Part shown: positions 1 through 9,700 of the stretch, one piece after another
Layout: the number at the start of each line of letters is the position of its first letter
How positions within the stretch are numbered: position 1 is the first letter of the stretch
Source: Haemaphysalis longicornis
Taxonomy: Eukaryota > Arthropoda > Arachnida > Ixodida > Ixodidae
Direction: 5' to 3'
Assembly: GCA_013339765.2 (NCBI GenBank)
Contig: CM023450.1
Span: 99,799,920 to 99,863,919 of the forward strand
Length of the DNA: 64,000 bases
Notes under the pieces: model-generated
Databases searched by the model: none
The model's input: the letters and a program-made list of their open reading frames with translations, nothing else
What the model was told of the DNA's origin: nothing
Program-made: the position numbers and the translations under genes

Positions 1-1618
1 GCCTCCAGTGGAAGATGTCCTTGATATCGATTTCCCCATGCATAAGCATTGCGGAATCCTCCCCTCAGCCGACTAAAGGGAGCAACTGGAGTGGAGGAGG
101 GACTCAGAATACGGCCCTCCTTAGTGTTCTTGGCGGTGCCGTGCAGCCCTCTCGGTGCTGCGGCCGCTTCTGCTTTTCTTGGCTCCAATGAAGTTGACGG
201 CGCACACAATACCGGCAGAAGCCAATTTAACAAATGCAAAAGCATTTCCCAAAAATATGTTACCCACTCCGCTATAATGCTTCCTAAATCCTCCACGTGA
301 GCAGTAGAAAAGTATCTGCCGATTTTTGTTTTACGCGAAGGGAAACGCTGAGAACGAAGTCTGTAAAGACTTTCTCCATTTGCATTGAGTGCTCACAGGC
401 ATAGGCATAACGTGGTCCTCAGCAGTCGTTTCACGTTGCACCGAGGAGTGCGGATCGAGCGTGAAGTTGGAGAAAGCGTCTGAGCCTTCCCTGGCCGACC
501 AGCTGAAAAGTTAAAACAGAAACGCTGCAGCCAGAGAAAATAAAGAGCCGAAATTTTGCGTTCTTTGTGGAAGCCTTCACAGTCGGAGTAGGTATAGCAA
601 TAGCCCCGAGGATGAACGGAATATATTTGCAGATAAAAGCATAAAGCATGTTAGTGGGGCAAAAGAGGCGAAATTTTTTTTCCCTTTCCCATCCGTGACT
701 CGGAGCCGTTGGGCCCAAAGGAGCGCTATCCCAGAACTCGTGACAGCTTTATATAAGCTTATCGTCCTAATGACCCTTCTCTACTATATATGCGACAGAG
801 AATAAGCCCCGTACCCGGGAGGCGCTTCTTTAGTGGCGTTTGAAACGCACCTATTTGCCGAGCACAATCCTCGACGCTGTCAGAAACATAATGAGCTGCT
901 TTTCAGTTCGCTCTGTAAAACGTTTAACCAGAGCGCTATAGGAACCACTAAATGTAAAGACTTTTCTCTTTTTCTCTGGGTATTTTCCACTATTTTAAAA
1001 CGTATTTTGTATTTATTTGGTTAGAAAAGCTGGTGTTCTTACTAACAATTCAATTAACATCGGTTATTTTCTTCTCTTTTATCTCCTATTTTAAGTCTGC
1101 CGTTATTAATCGTCACTAAGGAACCCATAGAAGGTTTCCCTAGTCGTTTTTGTGGAATGCTTCAAGTGTCAAGAACATGGCCCAATTTATAAATACTGTG
1201 GAAGCAGCTGTTTTTCATTGGGTTGTTGGTGTACCGAACGACGCCGAACAAAAAAAGGGTAAGCACCTTTTGTGCTACGCCACTGTCACAGCTATGCTGC
1301 TCACACAACCAGACCGGAGACAATTGTGGACGACGTACTGCGAACTCCAATCTTGTGTTGTGGTAGCTTCACGGAACCAGCATGAGACACACGTGATGTA
1401 CTAGTGAAGTGTTGTGAGGGGAAGTTATAATGGTTGTGCATCCAAGACGCGTAGACAGGCTTAAGTGTTTTGAGGAATTTTTACTCTGCTTCGCATCGTT
1501 TTGTTAATATTTAGGTTCGTCCAAAGCCGCAATCCTCGTGGAATTGGCGCGAACAGATGTAAACTCACTTGGCTGTTCCCGTGCGTCCCTAGATTTCAAG
1601 CCCGTCCCCGCCATGTTG
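1..1618. other. No recognisable gene
   Basis: I see no conserved domain, tRNA, or repeat family that I can name. Short open frames occur on both strands (for example 49-300 plus and 431-718 minus), but they have no recognisable motif and no sign of splicing or codon bias. They are treated as chance frames. Confidence 0.5.
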
Positions 1619-2280
1619 TTTTTTAAAGCGAAGCTTGCACTCTCTTACTGATGATATCCGTACGCTAAAACACACTGCAGGAAAACCAACCTTTTTTTGT
1701 CGATGAGGATTATCGTGGGTGAAGCGCAGAAAAATTAAAACGCTTCCCTTCAAAGCTTGGCGACAGGTCCATTAGGCCCCTTGATGTGCAGAAGAGCCAG
1801 GGGGGACGCAGGCGTGAGACGGTGCGACGTATATAGGCTTAACGTCATGTCCTGAGGTAAACGTCGACAGCGGTTACCCAACGCTGGACGTATGATAAGA
1901 ATGACGTTGCTGTTCATGCCGTAAGGCTGTTAGCCTCAGGGCGTTAGTCCTGGCGTTACATTTTGAGGTTTTTAACGTTAGGCATAATGTAACAGTTCGA
2001 CGTTTAACACCTTGAACGGGCACCCACCCGAAAAATGCTCACCGTACGCCAAGCAGCAGGTACCGATTCACGCCGTAGGCCGCTAACCCAAACGCTGAGC
2101 GCACGGAGCACATGCCCGAAAGTTTCTGCGGATATTCTGAAAAAGTGGTGCATACCTCCAGAATACCACGTACTCGCAGTGTTGGATTTCCCAACCAAGG
2201 AATCCATAATGAGAAAGCTTCGCGTTCAACCATCGTCGTTGTTAGACGGAGGGGTGCATGATTTTTTACTTGTATAATAT
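1619..2280 (+). repeat. Diverged dispersed repeat, copy A (split)
   Basis: Two stretches here, about 1619-1695 and 2193-2280, resemble consecutive parts of 54881-55115. Shared landmarks are TTAAAGCGAAGCTT followed by an ACTGCAGGAAA block, then a GGAATCC block and an ACGGAGGG block near the end. In the other copy the whole thing spans about 235 bp, here about 660 bp, so roughly 400 bp may have been inserted here or lost there. The family is not recognised. The comparison was made by eye, and the middle part does not align. Confidence 0.4.
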
Positions 2281-2587
2281 CGCAGTAGCTTTTTGTGCCA
2301 TTCTTTGCTCACAACAACCTGGCTTTTGGCGTCATAGATTTATCCATTTGCTGTAAAGGATAACGCAGAAAATATTGCCGCAACCATTCAGTTGGTAGTA
2401 CGATATAGAACACGTATCCGGTATGGAGACTCACGACGTCACCTGCGAGACAAGGTTAGACATTGTAGATGCCGTAGCTTCTAATCGTTGGCCTTCGTTG
2501 CATACCAGCCACACTCGTTAGCTTCCCAGCTCCGACACCCTTATACCGACTTGAATAAAAAAAGCGAAACCCACCTTTCATAATGTA
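2281..2587. other. No recognisable feature
   Basis: Short unassigned spacer before the RTE element. It contains no motif I can support. Confidence 0.4.
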
Positions 2588-2598
2588 AGCTAAGCAGT
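2588..2598 (+). repeat. Target-site duplication, left copy
   Basis: AGCTAAGCAGT here is identical to 5812-5822. It abuts the 3' microsatellite tail of the minus-strand RTE element, as expected for a target-site duplication made by target-primed reverse transcription. Confidence 0.7.
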
Positions 2599-2620
2599 CA
2601 TCATCATCATCATCATCATC
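2599..2620 (-). repeat. (ATG)n 3' tail of RTE element
   Basis: About seven trinucleotide units lie directly next to the left target-site duplication. On the element's own strand they read GAT/ATG repeats. RTE elements commonly end in short repeats of this kind. Confidence 0.75.
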
Positions 2621-2630
2621 ACCAGCCTAT

Positions 2631-4302
2631 CTACGCCCACTGCAGGGCAAAGGCCTCTCCCATTATTCTCCAATTACCTCGGTCCTGTGCCAACTGTGAC
2701 CAATTTATCCCCGCAAACTTCTTGATCTCATCTGCCCATCTAACTTTCTGCCGCCCCCTGCAACGCTTGCCTTCTCTAGGGATCCATTCTGTTACCCTTA
2801 ATGACCAGCGGTTATCTTGCCTTCGCATTACATGCCCTGCCCACGTCCATTTCTTCTTCTTAATTTCTACTAATATGTCTTTAACACCAGTTTGCTCTCT
2901 GACCCACTCCGCTCTCTTCTTGTCCCTTAATGTTACACCTATCATTTTCCGCTCCATGGCCCGCTGAGTCGTTCTCAATTTAAGTAGAACCCTCTTAGTG
3001 AGTCTCCAAGTTTCTGCCCCGTAGGTGAGTACCGGTAAGATGCAGCTGTCATACACTTTCTTCTTCAGCGACAATGGTAGGCTGCTATTCATTATCTGAG
3101 AATGTCCTGCCATATGCACCCCACCCCATTCTGATCCTTCTAATTATCTCTGCCTCATGGTTGGGATCCGGGGTCACAACTTGGCCTAAGTAGATATATT
3201 CGCTTACCACTTCCACTGCCTCGCCACCTATCTCAAACTGCTGTGCTGTCCCGAGGTTATTGATCATTACTTTAGTTTTCTGCATATTAATTTTCAGGCC
3301 CACCGTTCTACTCTGTTCGCACAGTGCGGAAAGCATGCTTTGCAATTCGTCCCCCGAGTTACTTAGCAAGGCAACGTCATCAGCAAATCTGAGGTTACTG
3401 AGGTATTCTCCATTAACCCTTACTCCCACCTGTTCCCAATCCAACGTTCTGAATACTTCTTGTAAGCATGCTGTGAATAACATTGGAGAGATTGTGTCTC
3501 CTTGTCTGACACCCTTCCTTATAGGTATTTTACTGCTCTCCCTATGGAGGATGATGGTAGCTGTAGACCCACTGTAGATATCCTCTAGTATTCTTACATA
3601 ATGCTCATCTACCCCTGGTTCCGTAATGCCTGAATGACTGCTAGGGTTTCGACCGAGTCAAATGCTTTCTCATAATCTATGAAGGCTATATATAGGGGTT
3701 CAGTATACTCAGCGCACTTCTCTATCACCTGATTGATCGTGTGAATATGGTCCATTGTTGAATAACCTTTACGGAACCCTGCTTGTTCTTTAGGTTGACT
3801 GAAATCTAAGGTTGCAGAGATTCGGTTAGCGATTACCTTGGTAAATACCTTGTAGACGACTGACAGTAAGCTGATCGGCCTGTAATTTTTCAAGTCCTTC
3901 ATGTCGCCTTTCTTATGGATTAGGATGATGTTCGCGTTCTTCCAAGATTCCGGTACCATTGCGGTCATTAAGGCATTGCGTATACAGGTTTGCCAGTTTT
4001 TCAAGTACAATTTCTCCGCCATCCTTCAAGAGGTCTGCTGTTATCTGATCCTCACCAGGTGCTTTGCCCCCTTTCATTTCTTTCAAAGCCTTCCTTACTT
4101 CTTCGGTCGTTACTGGTGGGATGTCTATCTCTTCTGAACTGCTGTCTCGTTCGGCATTATCCAGTATGTCCCGGCTACTGTACAGATCCCTATAGAACTC
4201 CTCGGCCACTGTGACTATTTTATCCCTATTTGTGATGACATTGCCTTGCTTATCCTTAAGTGCATACATCTGATTTTTCCCCACGCCAAGACGTCTCTTC
4301 AC
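2631..4302 (-). pseudogene. RTE reverse transcriptase region (broken)
   Basis: Encodes the reverse transcriptase half of the RTE polyprotein, which would copy element RNA onto nicked target DNA in the nucleus. Reading from 4302 downward, an N-terminal RT block contains GKAPGEDQITADLL, followed by NYRPISLLSVVYKV. The catalytic motif A is AFIDYEKAFDSVE (about 3630), motif B is GVRQGDTISPMLF (about 3500), and motif C is LRFADD (about 3380). The C-terminal part contains VLTYGAETW and GHVMRR, typical of RTE-type proteins. The frame changes near 4000, near 3600 and near 3100, so pieces 4302-3913, 4022-3609, 3483-3085 and 3119-2631 must be read in different frames. Both aspartates of FADD remain; inactivity comes from the frameshifts. 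Confidence 0.85.
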
Positions 4303-4312
4303 TGCTTTCAGG

Positions 4313-5571
4313 CTACCTCCGTTCTTTACAGCGTATTCGATCCTCTTCCATATTATACTTCCGTATGTCAGCTGTCTTACGCTTATTGATGAACTTCGAG
4401 AGCTCGGCTAGTTCTATTCTGTCAGCTGCGGTAGAGATTCTCATGGTTTGCCGTTTCCTGATTAGATCTTTCGTCTCCTGTGAAAGTTTACCAGTATCCT
4501 GTCTAGCCATAGTGCCCCCGACTTCTATTGCACACTCCGTGATGATGCGTGAAAGGTTGTCGCTGGCTTCCTGGGTCGTAGGCTCGGCTTCCTCGTTAAG
4601 GGCGGAATATCGGTTCTGCAGCGCGATCCTGAATTCTTCTACTTTACGTCTTACTGTTAGTTCGTTTATCGGCTTCTTTCGTACTAGCTTGTTGCGGTCC
4701 CTCCTCAAATCTAGCCTAATTCGAGATCTTACCATACGGTGGTCACTACACCTTACCCTTCCGAGCACTTCCACATCCTGCACGACGCCAGGGTTATCGC
4801 ATAATATGAAGTCTATTTCATTTTTGTGCTCCCCATTCGGGCTCCTCAGGTCCACTTCCGACTCTCCCCGTTTACAGAATAAGGTATTCATTATGCGGAG
4901 GTTATTCCGTTCTGCAAACTCAACTAGTAGGTCCCCCCTGCTATTTCTACAGCCCAGACCAAGTTCCCAACTGCCTTGTCTCCAGCCTGATTCTTGCCTA
5001 CTTTAGCATTGAAGTCCCCATAACTACGGTATACTTGTGTTTTTACTTTAGCCATTGCCGATTCCAAATCTTCATAGAAGCGTTCCACTACTTGGTCGTC
5101 GTAGCTGGATGTGGGCGCGTAGCCCTGTACCACCTTGAGCTTGTACCTCTTATTGAGCCTAATTACAAGACCTGCTGCCCGTTCGTTAATGCTATAGTAT
5201 TCGTCTATGTTGCCAGCTATGCTTTTATTGACTAGAAATCCCACTCCCAGTTCTCTTCTGTCCTCTAGACCACGGTAACATAGGACGTGTCCATTTTTCA
5301 GCACCGTAAAGGCTTCGCCTGCCCTCCTAACCTCGCTAAGCCCTATTACATCCCATTTAATGCCCTCTAGTTCCTCGAACAACACCTCGAGACTTGCTTC
5401 GCTAGATAAGGTTCGTGCGTTAAGCGTTGCCAGATTCAGATTCCATTGGCGGCCTGTCCGGGTCCAGGGATTCTTAGCACCCTCTGCTGCGTCACAGGTC
5501 TGACCGCCGCCGTGGTCAGTTGCTTCGCAGCCGCTGGGGACTGAGGGCCGAGGGTTAGTTGGCGTATTCAT
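4313..5571 (-). pseudogene. RTE APE-type endonuclease region (broken)
   Basis: Encodes the apurinic-endonuclease-like domain that nicks the target DNA. The ATG at 5571 is chosen because it begins the open frame and lies just downstream of a conserved-looking leader. Visible motifs in order are TLNARTL, the acidic motif GLSEVRR, GVGFLVNKS, VVQGYAPTS, GDFNAKVG with the Asp/Asn pair, then after a frameshift near 4910 NEIDFILCD and the terminal CSDHRMV with the catalytic Asp-His. All expected catalytic residues are visible. The domain is split into 5571-4924 and 4891-4313 by the frame change. It continues into the RT region at about 4310 through another frame change. Confidence 0.85.
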
Positions 5572-5698
5572 GGGAGGTTGTGGCCGTTACTACACCAGGG
5601 TGGCCAATCCTGCTCTGGTGAGGGAGTGCATTACCGGCAATGGTCGCCGGGGTCAGGCCGCACCCCAAGCCCCTTTGTGCAATTCCATCAAACGCGGA

Positions 5699-5715
5699 TT
5701 TTTTTTTTTTTTTTT
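5699..5715 (-). repeat. A17 tract joining head to LINE body
   Basis: A run of 17 T on the plus strand (A17 on the element strand) is flanked by GCGGAT and ATCCGg, which are complementary over five to six bases. The tract separates the tRNA-like head from the RTE leader. Confidence 0.7.
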
Positions 5716-5811
5716 ATCCGGTGGGAATTGTCCGGCACCGGGATTCGAACCACGGTCCTTCTGCACGCGAGGCGGGTGTTCTACCTCTACGCCATCGCTG
5801 CTCTACCTGTC
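5716..5811 (-). promoter_or_regulatory. tRNA-like head with Pol III A and B boxes
   Basis: On the minus strand an A-box-like TGGCGTAGAGG (5794-5784) is followed at tRNA-like spacing by a perfect B box, GGTTCGAATCC (5751-5741). The T arm has mispairs beside the loop, so this is a tRNA-derived promoter head and not a working tRNA. Such heads drive RNA polymerase III transcription of SINEs. Here the head is the 5' end of a longer unit that ends in the RTE tail, as shown by the shared target-site duplication. I remember similar heads in tick SINEs (the Ruka family is one named example), but no alignment was possible. Confidence 0.75.
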
Positions 5812-5822
5812 AGCTAAGCAGT
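5812..5822 (+). repeat. Target-site duplication, right copy
   Basis: AGCTAAGCAGT, identical to 2588-2598. It directly abuts the start of the tRNA-like head, which fixes the 5' boundary of the inserted unit at 5811. Confidence 0.7.
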
Positions 5823-6027
5823 AGCCCTGTGTAACTCTGGAATTTAAACCACTTTCCCACTTCAAAATAAAATTTGTTTATTTGCCCTGGTTAAGCAATC
5901 AAGTAGCCTCGCAGGTTGAGTCAGCTGACCAGACACTAGACGTTCAGTCAGTCAATCTATCAATTATTCGAACGATCAATCAATCAAGAAACTACGCAAT
6001 CAATCAAGAAATGAAGCAATTAATCAT

Positions 6028-6062
<35 letters not shown>

Positions 6063-7421
6063 TCCATTCAATCAGCCAATCAATAATCAATCAAATATAC
6101 AGGTACCCTTGTTCATCCCCCCAAGGCTCCTACAGAGGTGAGTACACAGTCCTTGGCACCTAATGGGCGATTTGTCGGGTAAGCAAATAGATGCAACTTG
6201 AGTGACACACAAGAGTAGTAAAATGTATTTATACCTAAACGAACAATGGTTTAAACACGCACATGCATCCGCTACACAGTAGAGGTAGTCTAGTGGTCTA
6301 AACAAGGAAAGTTTTGTTATAAAGTTAGCCATGTTTAATTTCTTCCTCAGCTTGATAGACGTGAAATACAATTTGTTTTAAAAGAAGACGCGTAATCTCT
6401 TAATATTGCACAAGGGGGGGGGGGGGGGGGCGGGTGTTGTGGACGATGCGCTTGTGTACGAACACCGAGTGAAAAGCACAGGCTAATAATTAAGGCACCT
6501 TCGCTCCCGTTAATCACAAAAATGCAGTCTGGGTGAACGCCAACCGCCACTGTATTTTGGGGCACGCGCTTGCTCATGTTTTGGACTATGTAAAACATGT
6601 CGATGACAGCTGCTTGGTGTGGCAGGCCCCGCTGTCCCCAGTTTCTGTGTATGCAAAACTAAGCTAACCAGGAAACACCGCAAACTTGTATTCCGTGTTG
6701 ACGAAATATTAAAGTGTGTGCAATCAATGCACCGCTAATGCGAACGGCCCCAAGTTCAATGTTATTCATGCGTTGGTTAAAAAGAAAACTTCAGGAAAGC
6801 AGCTAGGACGGCTACGAAGTCTAACAAATGCCGCTTCGAGAAACCAGTCTATCAACTTTCGAGGCTATCTAAGTGTTCGTAATAGCCAGTATTGTCTCTT
6901 AAGCCGCAAAAAGCCGTTAACCACATGGCTTAGACGCTCCAGGAGCCGCCAGTCCTCGCATGAGGAGGAAACAGCGCTTAGTAAAGACCGAGTTCCACTT
7001 CTGAGAATGCCTGCACACGACGCGACCATGGTAAACAAACCGTAAAGCACAGCCCCACATTACGTCTCGGCGTCATTCCACGCGAGGGAGTTAGAGTTGG
7101 CGCAGCACTCGGGTAAACGACTCGCTCGAGCGGGATTACATGGAGCACCGTGGCACCCTGGATCGCGCCGTCCGCCCGCTGGAGCCGCCTTGTAAATCGG
7201 GCGCCGTAAAGAAGTTTGTCTTGCGATGTAATAATTGCCAGTGGAGGTTTAACCTTCCCATGTGGTCAGGAAAGTCTTAGTTAACATCGTAACGCATTCC
7301 ATACAACGTTAGAATATCTTGTCGCGGTGCTCATGGAAGAAGTTTCTTGTGGAGTGGCAAGTATTTGGGATAAGATTGAGACGCTAAGGGCTGTTGCCCA
7401 GTTTGCACTGCCACGGAATTC
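5823..7421. other. Unassigned, with decayed tetranucleotide repeats
   Basis: 5940-6100 is a degenerate mixture of CAGT and CAAT units (many AATCAATC and CAGTCAGT runs), probably an old microsatellite. A pure run of 17 G lies at 6414-6430. I see no gene in the remainder. Confidence 0.55.
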
Positions 7422-7488
7422 AATGAATGAATGAATGAATGAATGAATGAATGAATGAATGAATGAATGAATGAATGAATGAATGAAA
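7422..7488 (-). repeat. (TTCA)n tail of a minus-strand LINE 3' end
   Basis: About 16 units of a tetranucleotide that reads AATG on the plus strand. On the minus strand it follows AATAAA (7500-7495) and a 6-bp stem-loop (TTGGAG/CTCCAA, 7517-7499). This order of hairpin, polyadenylation-like signal and tetranucleotide tail resembles CR1/L2-group LINE 3' ends. Confidence 0.6.
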
Positions 7489-7915
7489 TAATGATTTATT
7501 GGAGACTTTCGCTCCAACCCAAACACGAGCTGGCTACTCGAAGCACTGTATACAAAAGGTACAATACTTGCCCTAAGGAACCACGAACTTAGAATAAGAA
7601 CATTGAAACAGCAGCGGCTGAAAGATCCCATGCCCACTCTGTAACTACTTGCGAAGTATAGTTACCAAGCAGACATAAATATATACATGTTTCCTGACAG
7701 CAGCGGAATATAGTCCAAACAACCTATATACATCTATTTACAAACAACACAAAATGGCCACGACGTGACACAGATACTTTCGCCAATATACATAACACCC
7801 TTGTATGTTTTCACACCCATTCAGGGGAATGCGCAATTCTTTATTTCAACTTATATACACACATATGTACGAATAAAGTGGCGGGGCCAAGCAAGAAAGC
7901 TGTACTAGACAGCTT
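7489..7915 (-). mobile_element. LINE 3' untranslated fragments, CR1/L2-like
   Basis: Non-coding sequence on the minus strand ends in the tetranucleotide tail at 7488. A second 3'-end-like module lies at 7915-7840. It contains the palindrome AAGCTGT...ACAGCTT (7897-7915) and GAAATAAAG (7848-7840), and it matches in order the 3' end of the LINE at 42617-42710. The two modules may be two stacked truncated insertions. No coding sequence is recognisable. Confidence 0.45.
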
Positions 7916-9454
7916 GACTAGACCTAGGTTGCTTGATAAACCTACACAAGACAGCGCATAACCACCACATAGTGGCTCGAACATACACAGCCAGCTCTTA
8001 AACTATTATTTTGCTTCCACACACGTTGATCGCAGATCGGTTTTAAGTGCGAAAAATAAATGCACCTGTGTATGAGAACCCGGTAATGGTGGCATGCAGA
8101 CTTAGAATAGGATGGTTACCGGATACAGGGGCTCCAAAAAAAGGACTGCGGAAGCCGTGTATCGCAGGCTTCGACCGCACAACAGGAACGTCTGCGTCTG
8201 ATAGAAAACAAAGGGGCATAAAAAAATAGGCTAGTCACGTTCATTTGTCCTCGGTCAGAAACGAAAAGACTAAGTGCACTTTTCTGACATAATCATTAGC
8301 AGAAAAGAGAAATATAGGATGAGCGACTTCTTCCCTTTTTGAGCATTCGGTTTGTTACGGGTACAGTCGTGTTTCCACCTCGCCCCGCCCTACGTGACCG
8401 GTGGGAGCGGTTTGTGCGAGACAGAACCAATTCAGCAGCGGAGCGTGAAACGTATAGCATGTTCCCGCTACCCCTTTCGAAATGGATGCGCATAGCAACA
8501 CGAAGTTACACACATCGAAGCCCTTCGCGGGTGCCCCCGTAAGCTTGCGGTCTTTACACTCAAGCTACACCCACGCCTATAGTTGAAATCGGGTAAACTC
8601 AGCGGGAACCATTCGCGATGAATGTCTATACACTATAATCATGACGACACAAAATAACCCTGTTGGCGGTATTAACCATCAAATAGAGATTATAAAGTGA
8701 AAATTCATTTCGTATTTCGTACACTTATTGTTACAAGCTTTCAAAAGTTCAAAAAGCGGTGCAGTAAATGAAGGGACAAGATCGCAGAGATACAGAGAGA
8801 GGCCGCCCTAACTTCAAACTTTATTTCTCGCAGGATATTAGCGCACCATGTGCCCCTCCATGCTCTTGTCCCTTTGTTTTTTCTCAAACGGTTTTCAACA
8901 ATAGAAAGTATGTACTACCAACACGCCCAAGCTTCGACTTTATTGGTTACAAGATCCAACGTCAAAGCCGTAGTGGTTGTTTACAGGTTTCTTCAAGAAT
9001 GCCGGCCTGTCATCTCTATGTACTCTAACCATTACGACGCCCGGTAACTTGCAAACAAATCCCTTCCAACCTCCGGGAAAGCTGCTTTATGGAGCATGCA
9101 TTAGTGGTTTAAAATGCGGTCGCACTCTTAAGGCAGGTTTAACTCCACCTCAACGGACAAAACTGACCAATCAGGCACCCTACAATTAAATTTCGGCAAA
9201 TAACGACGATAAGCCTGCGATTTGAATCAAAAATTCGATTCGCGCCGTGTCATCACGCTTTGCAAACATAACGTTCTGCGTTGCGAAGCCAAATGGTATG
9301 CACGTTGCTGTCATTGGTTGAATCTGCTGGGGTTGCGATACTGATTGGTTAATCAATGCAGTGTGGTGCAGCTGAACCATTGGATCGCCTTAGAGCGTGC
9401 CTTTACGAACACCGTATTTAATGTGTTTGTTTTCTTCGTACTTTCATTGACTAG
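7916..9454. other. No recognisable feature
   Basis: No domain, tRNA-like head or simple array that I can support. Short frames only. Confidence 0.4.
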
Positions 9455-9700
9455 GTGCGGGATTTAAGGCGCCGAAGCAGCCACCGCGGCTATGAGGGGC
9501 ACCGTAGTGGTGGGCTTCGGATTAATTTTTTTGACCACCTAGGGATCTTTAGCGTGCGTCGAAATCTCGGCGCACGGGCGTTTCGCTTTTCGCCTCCATA
9601 AGAAAAGCGGCTACCGCGCTACCGTGGCCCGGATCCAACCCACGCCCATCGGCTGAGCAGCACGATGCCTTAACTTTGAGACACCGCGACGGGTCCCTTT
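9455..9700 (-). mobile_element. tRNA-derived SINE with conserved core
   Basis: On the minus strand the head contains GTCTCAAAGTTAAGGCATC, an A-box-like stretch, followed by GCATCGTGCTGCTCAGC and a damaged B box, GGTTGGATCC (9640-9631). The body then carries GGAGGCGAAA, CGCCCGTG, GAGATTTCGRCGCACG, AAAGATCCC.AGGTGGTC and ATTAATCCG. The same core recurs at 11.7, 12.9, 34.6, 48.4 and 61.1 kb, which defines one SINE family here. Confidence 0.8.

Larger units (their letters stand above)
2599..5811 (-). mobile_element. RTE-clade LINE with tRNA-like 5' head
   Basis: A minus-strand non-LTR retrotransposon of about 3.2 kb. In transcription order it has a tRNA-like head (5811-5716), an A17 tract (5715-5699), a non-coding leader (5698-5572), an endonuclease, a reverse transcriptase, and a 3' tail of ATG trinucleotides (about 2620-2599). 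Short 3' microsatellite tails without a long poly(A), and an APE-type endonuclease joined to this RT type, are known features of the RTE clade. The 11-bp direct repeat at 2588-2598 and 5812-5822 encloses the head as well as the LINE body, so both seem to have been inserted together. The coding part needs at least five frame changes to read through, so the copy is dead. Confidence 0.85.

Noticed and set aside
4260..5006. 248-residue open frame on the plus strand
   Set aside because: Antisense of the RTE endonuclease and RT, whose motifs are clear on the minus strand.
5716..5811. Functional tRNA gene
   Set aside because: The B box is perfect, but the T stem has mispairs and the stretch is joined to an A17 tract and a LINE.
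6414..6430. Poly-G tract as a G-quadruplex site
   Set aside because: A single run of 17 G can form quadruplexes, but it is also a common sequencing and assembly artefact; nothing nearby supports a role.
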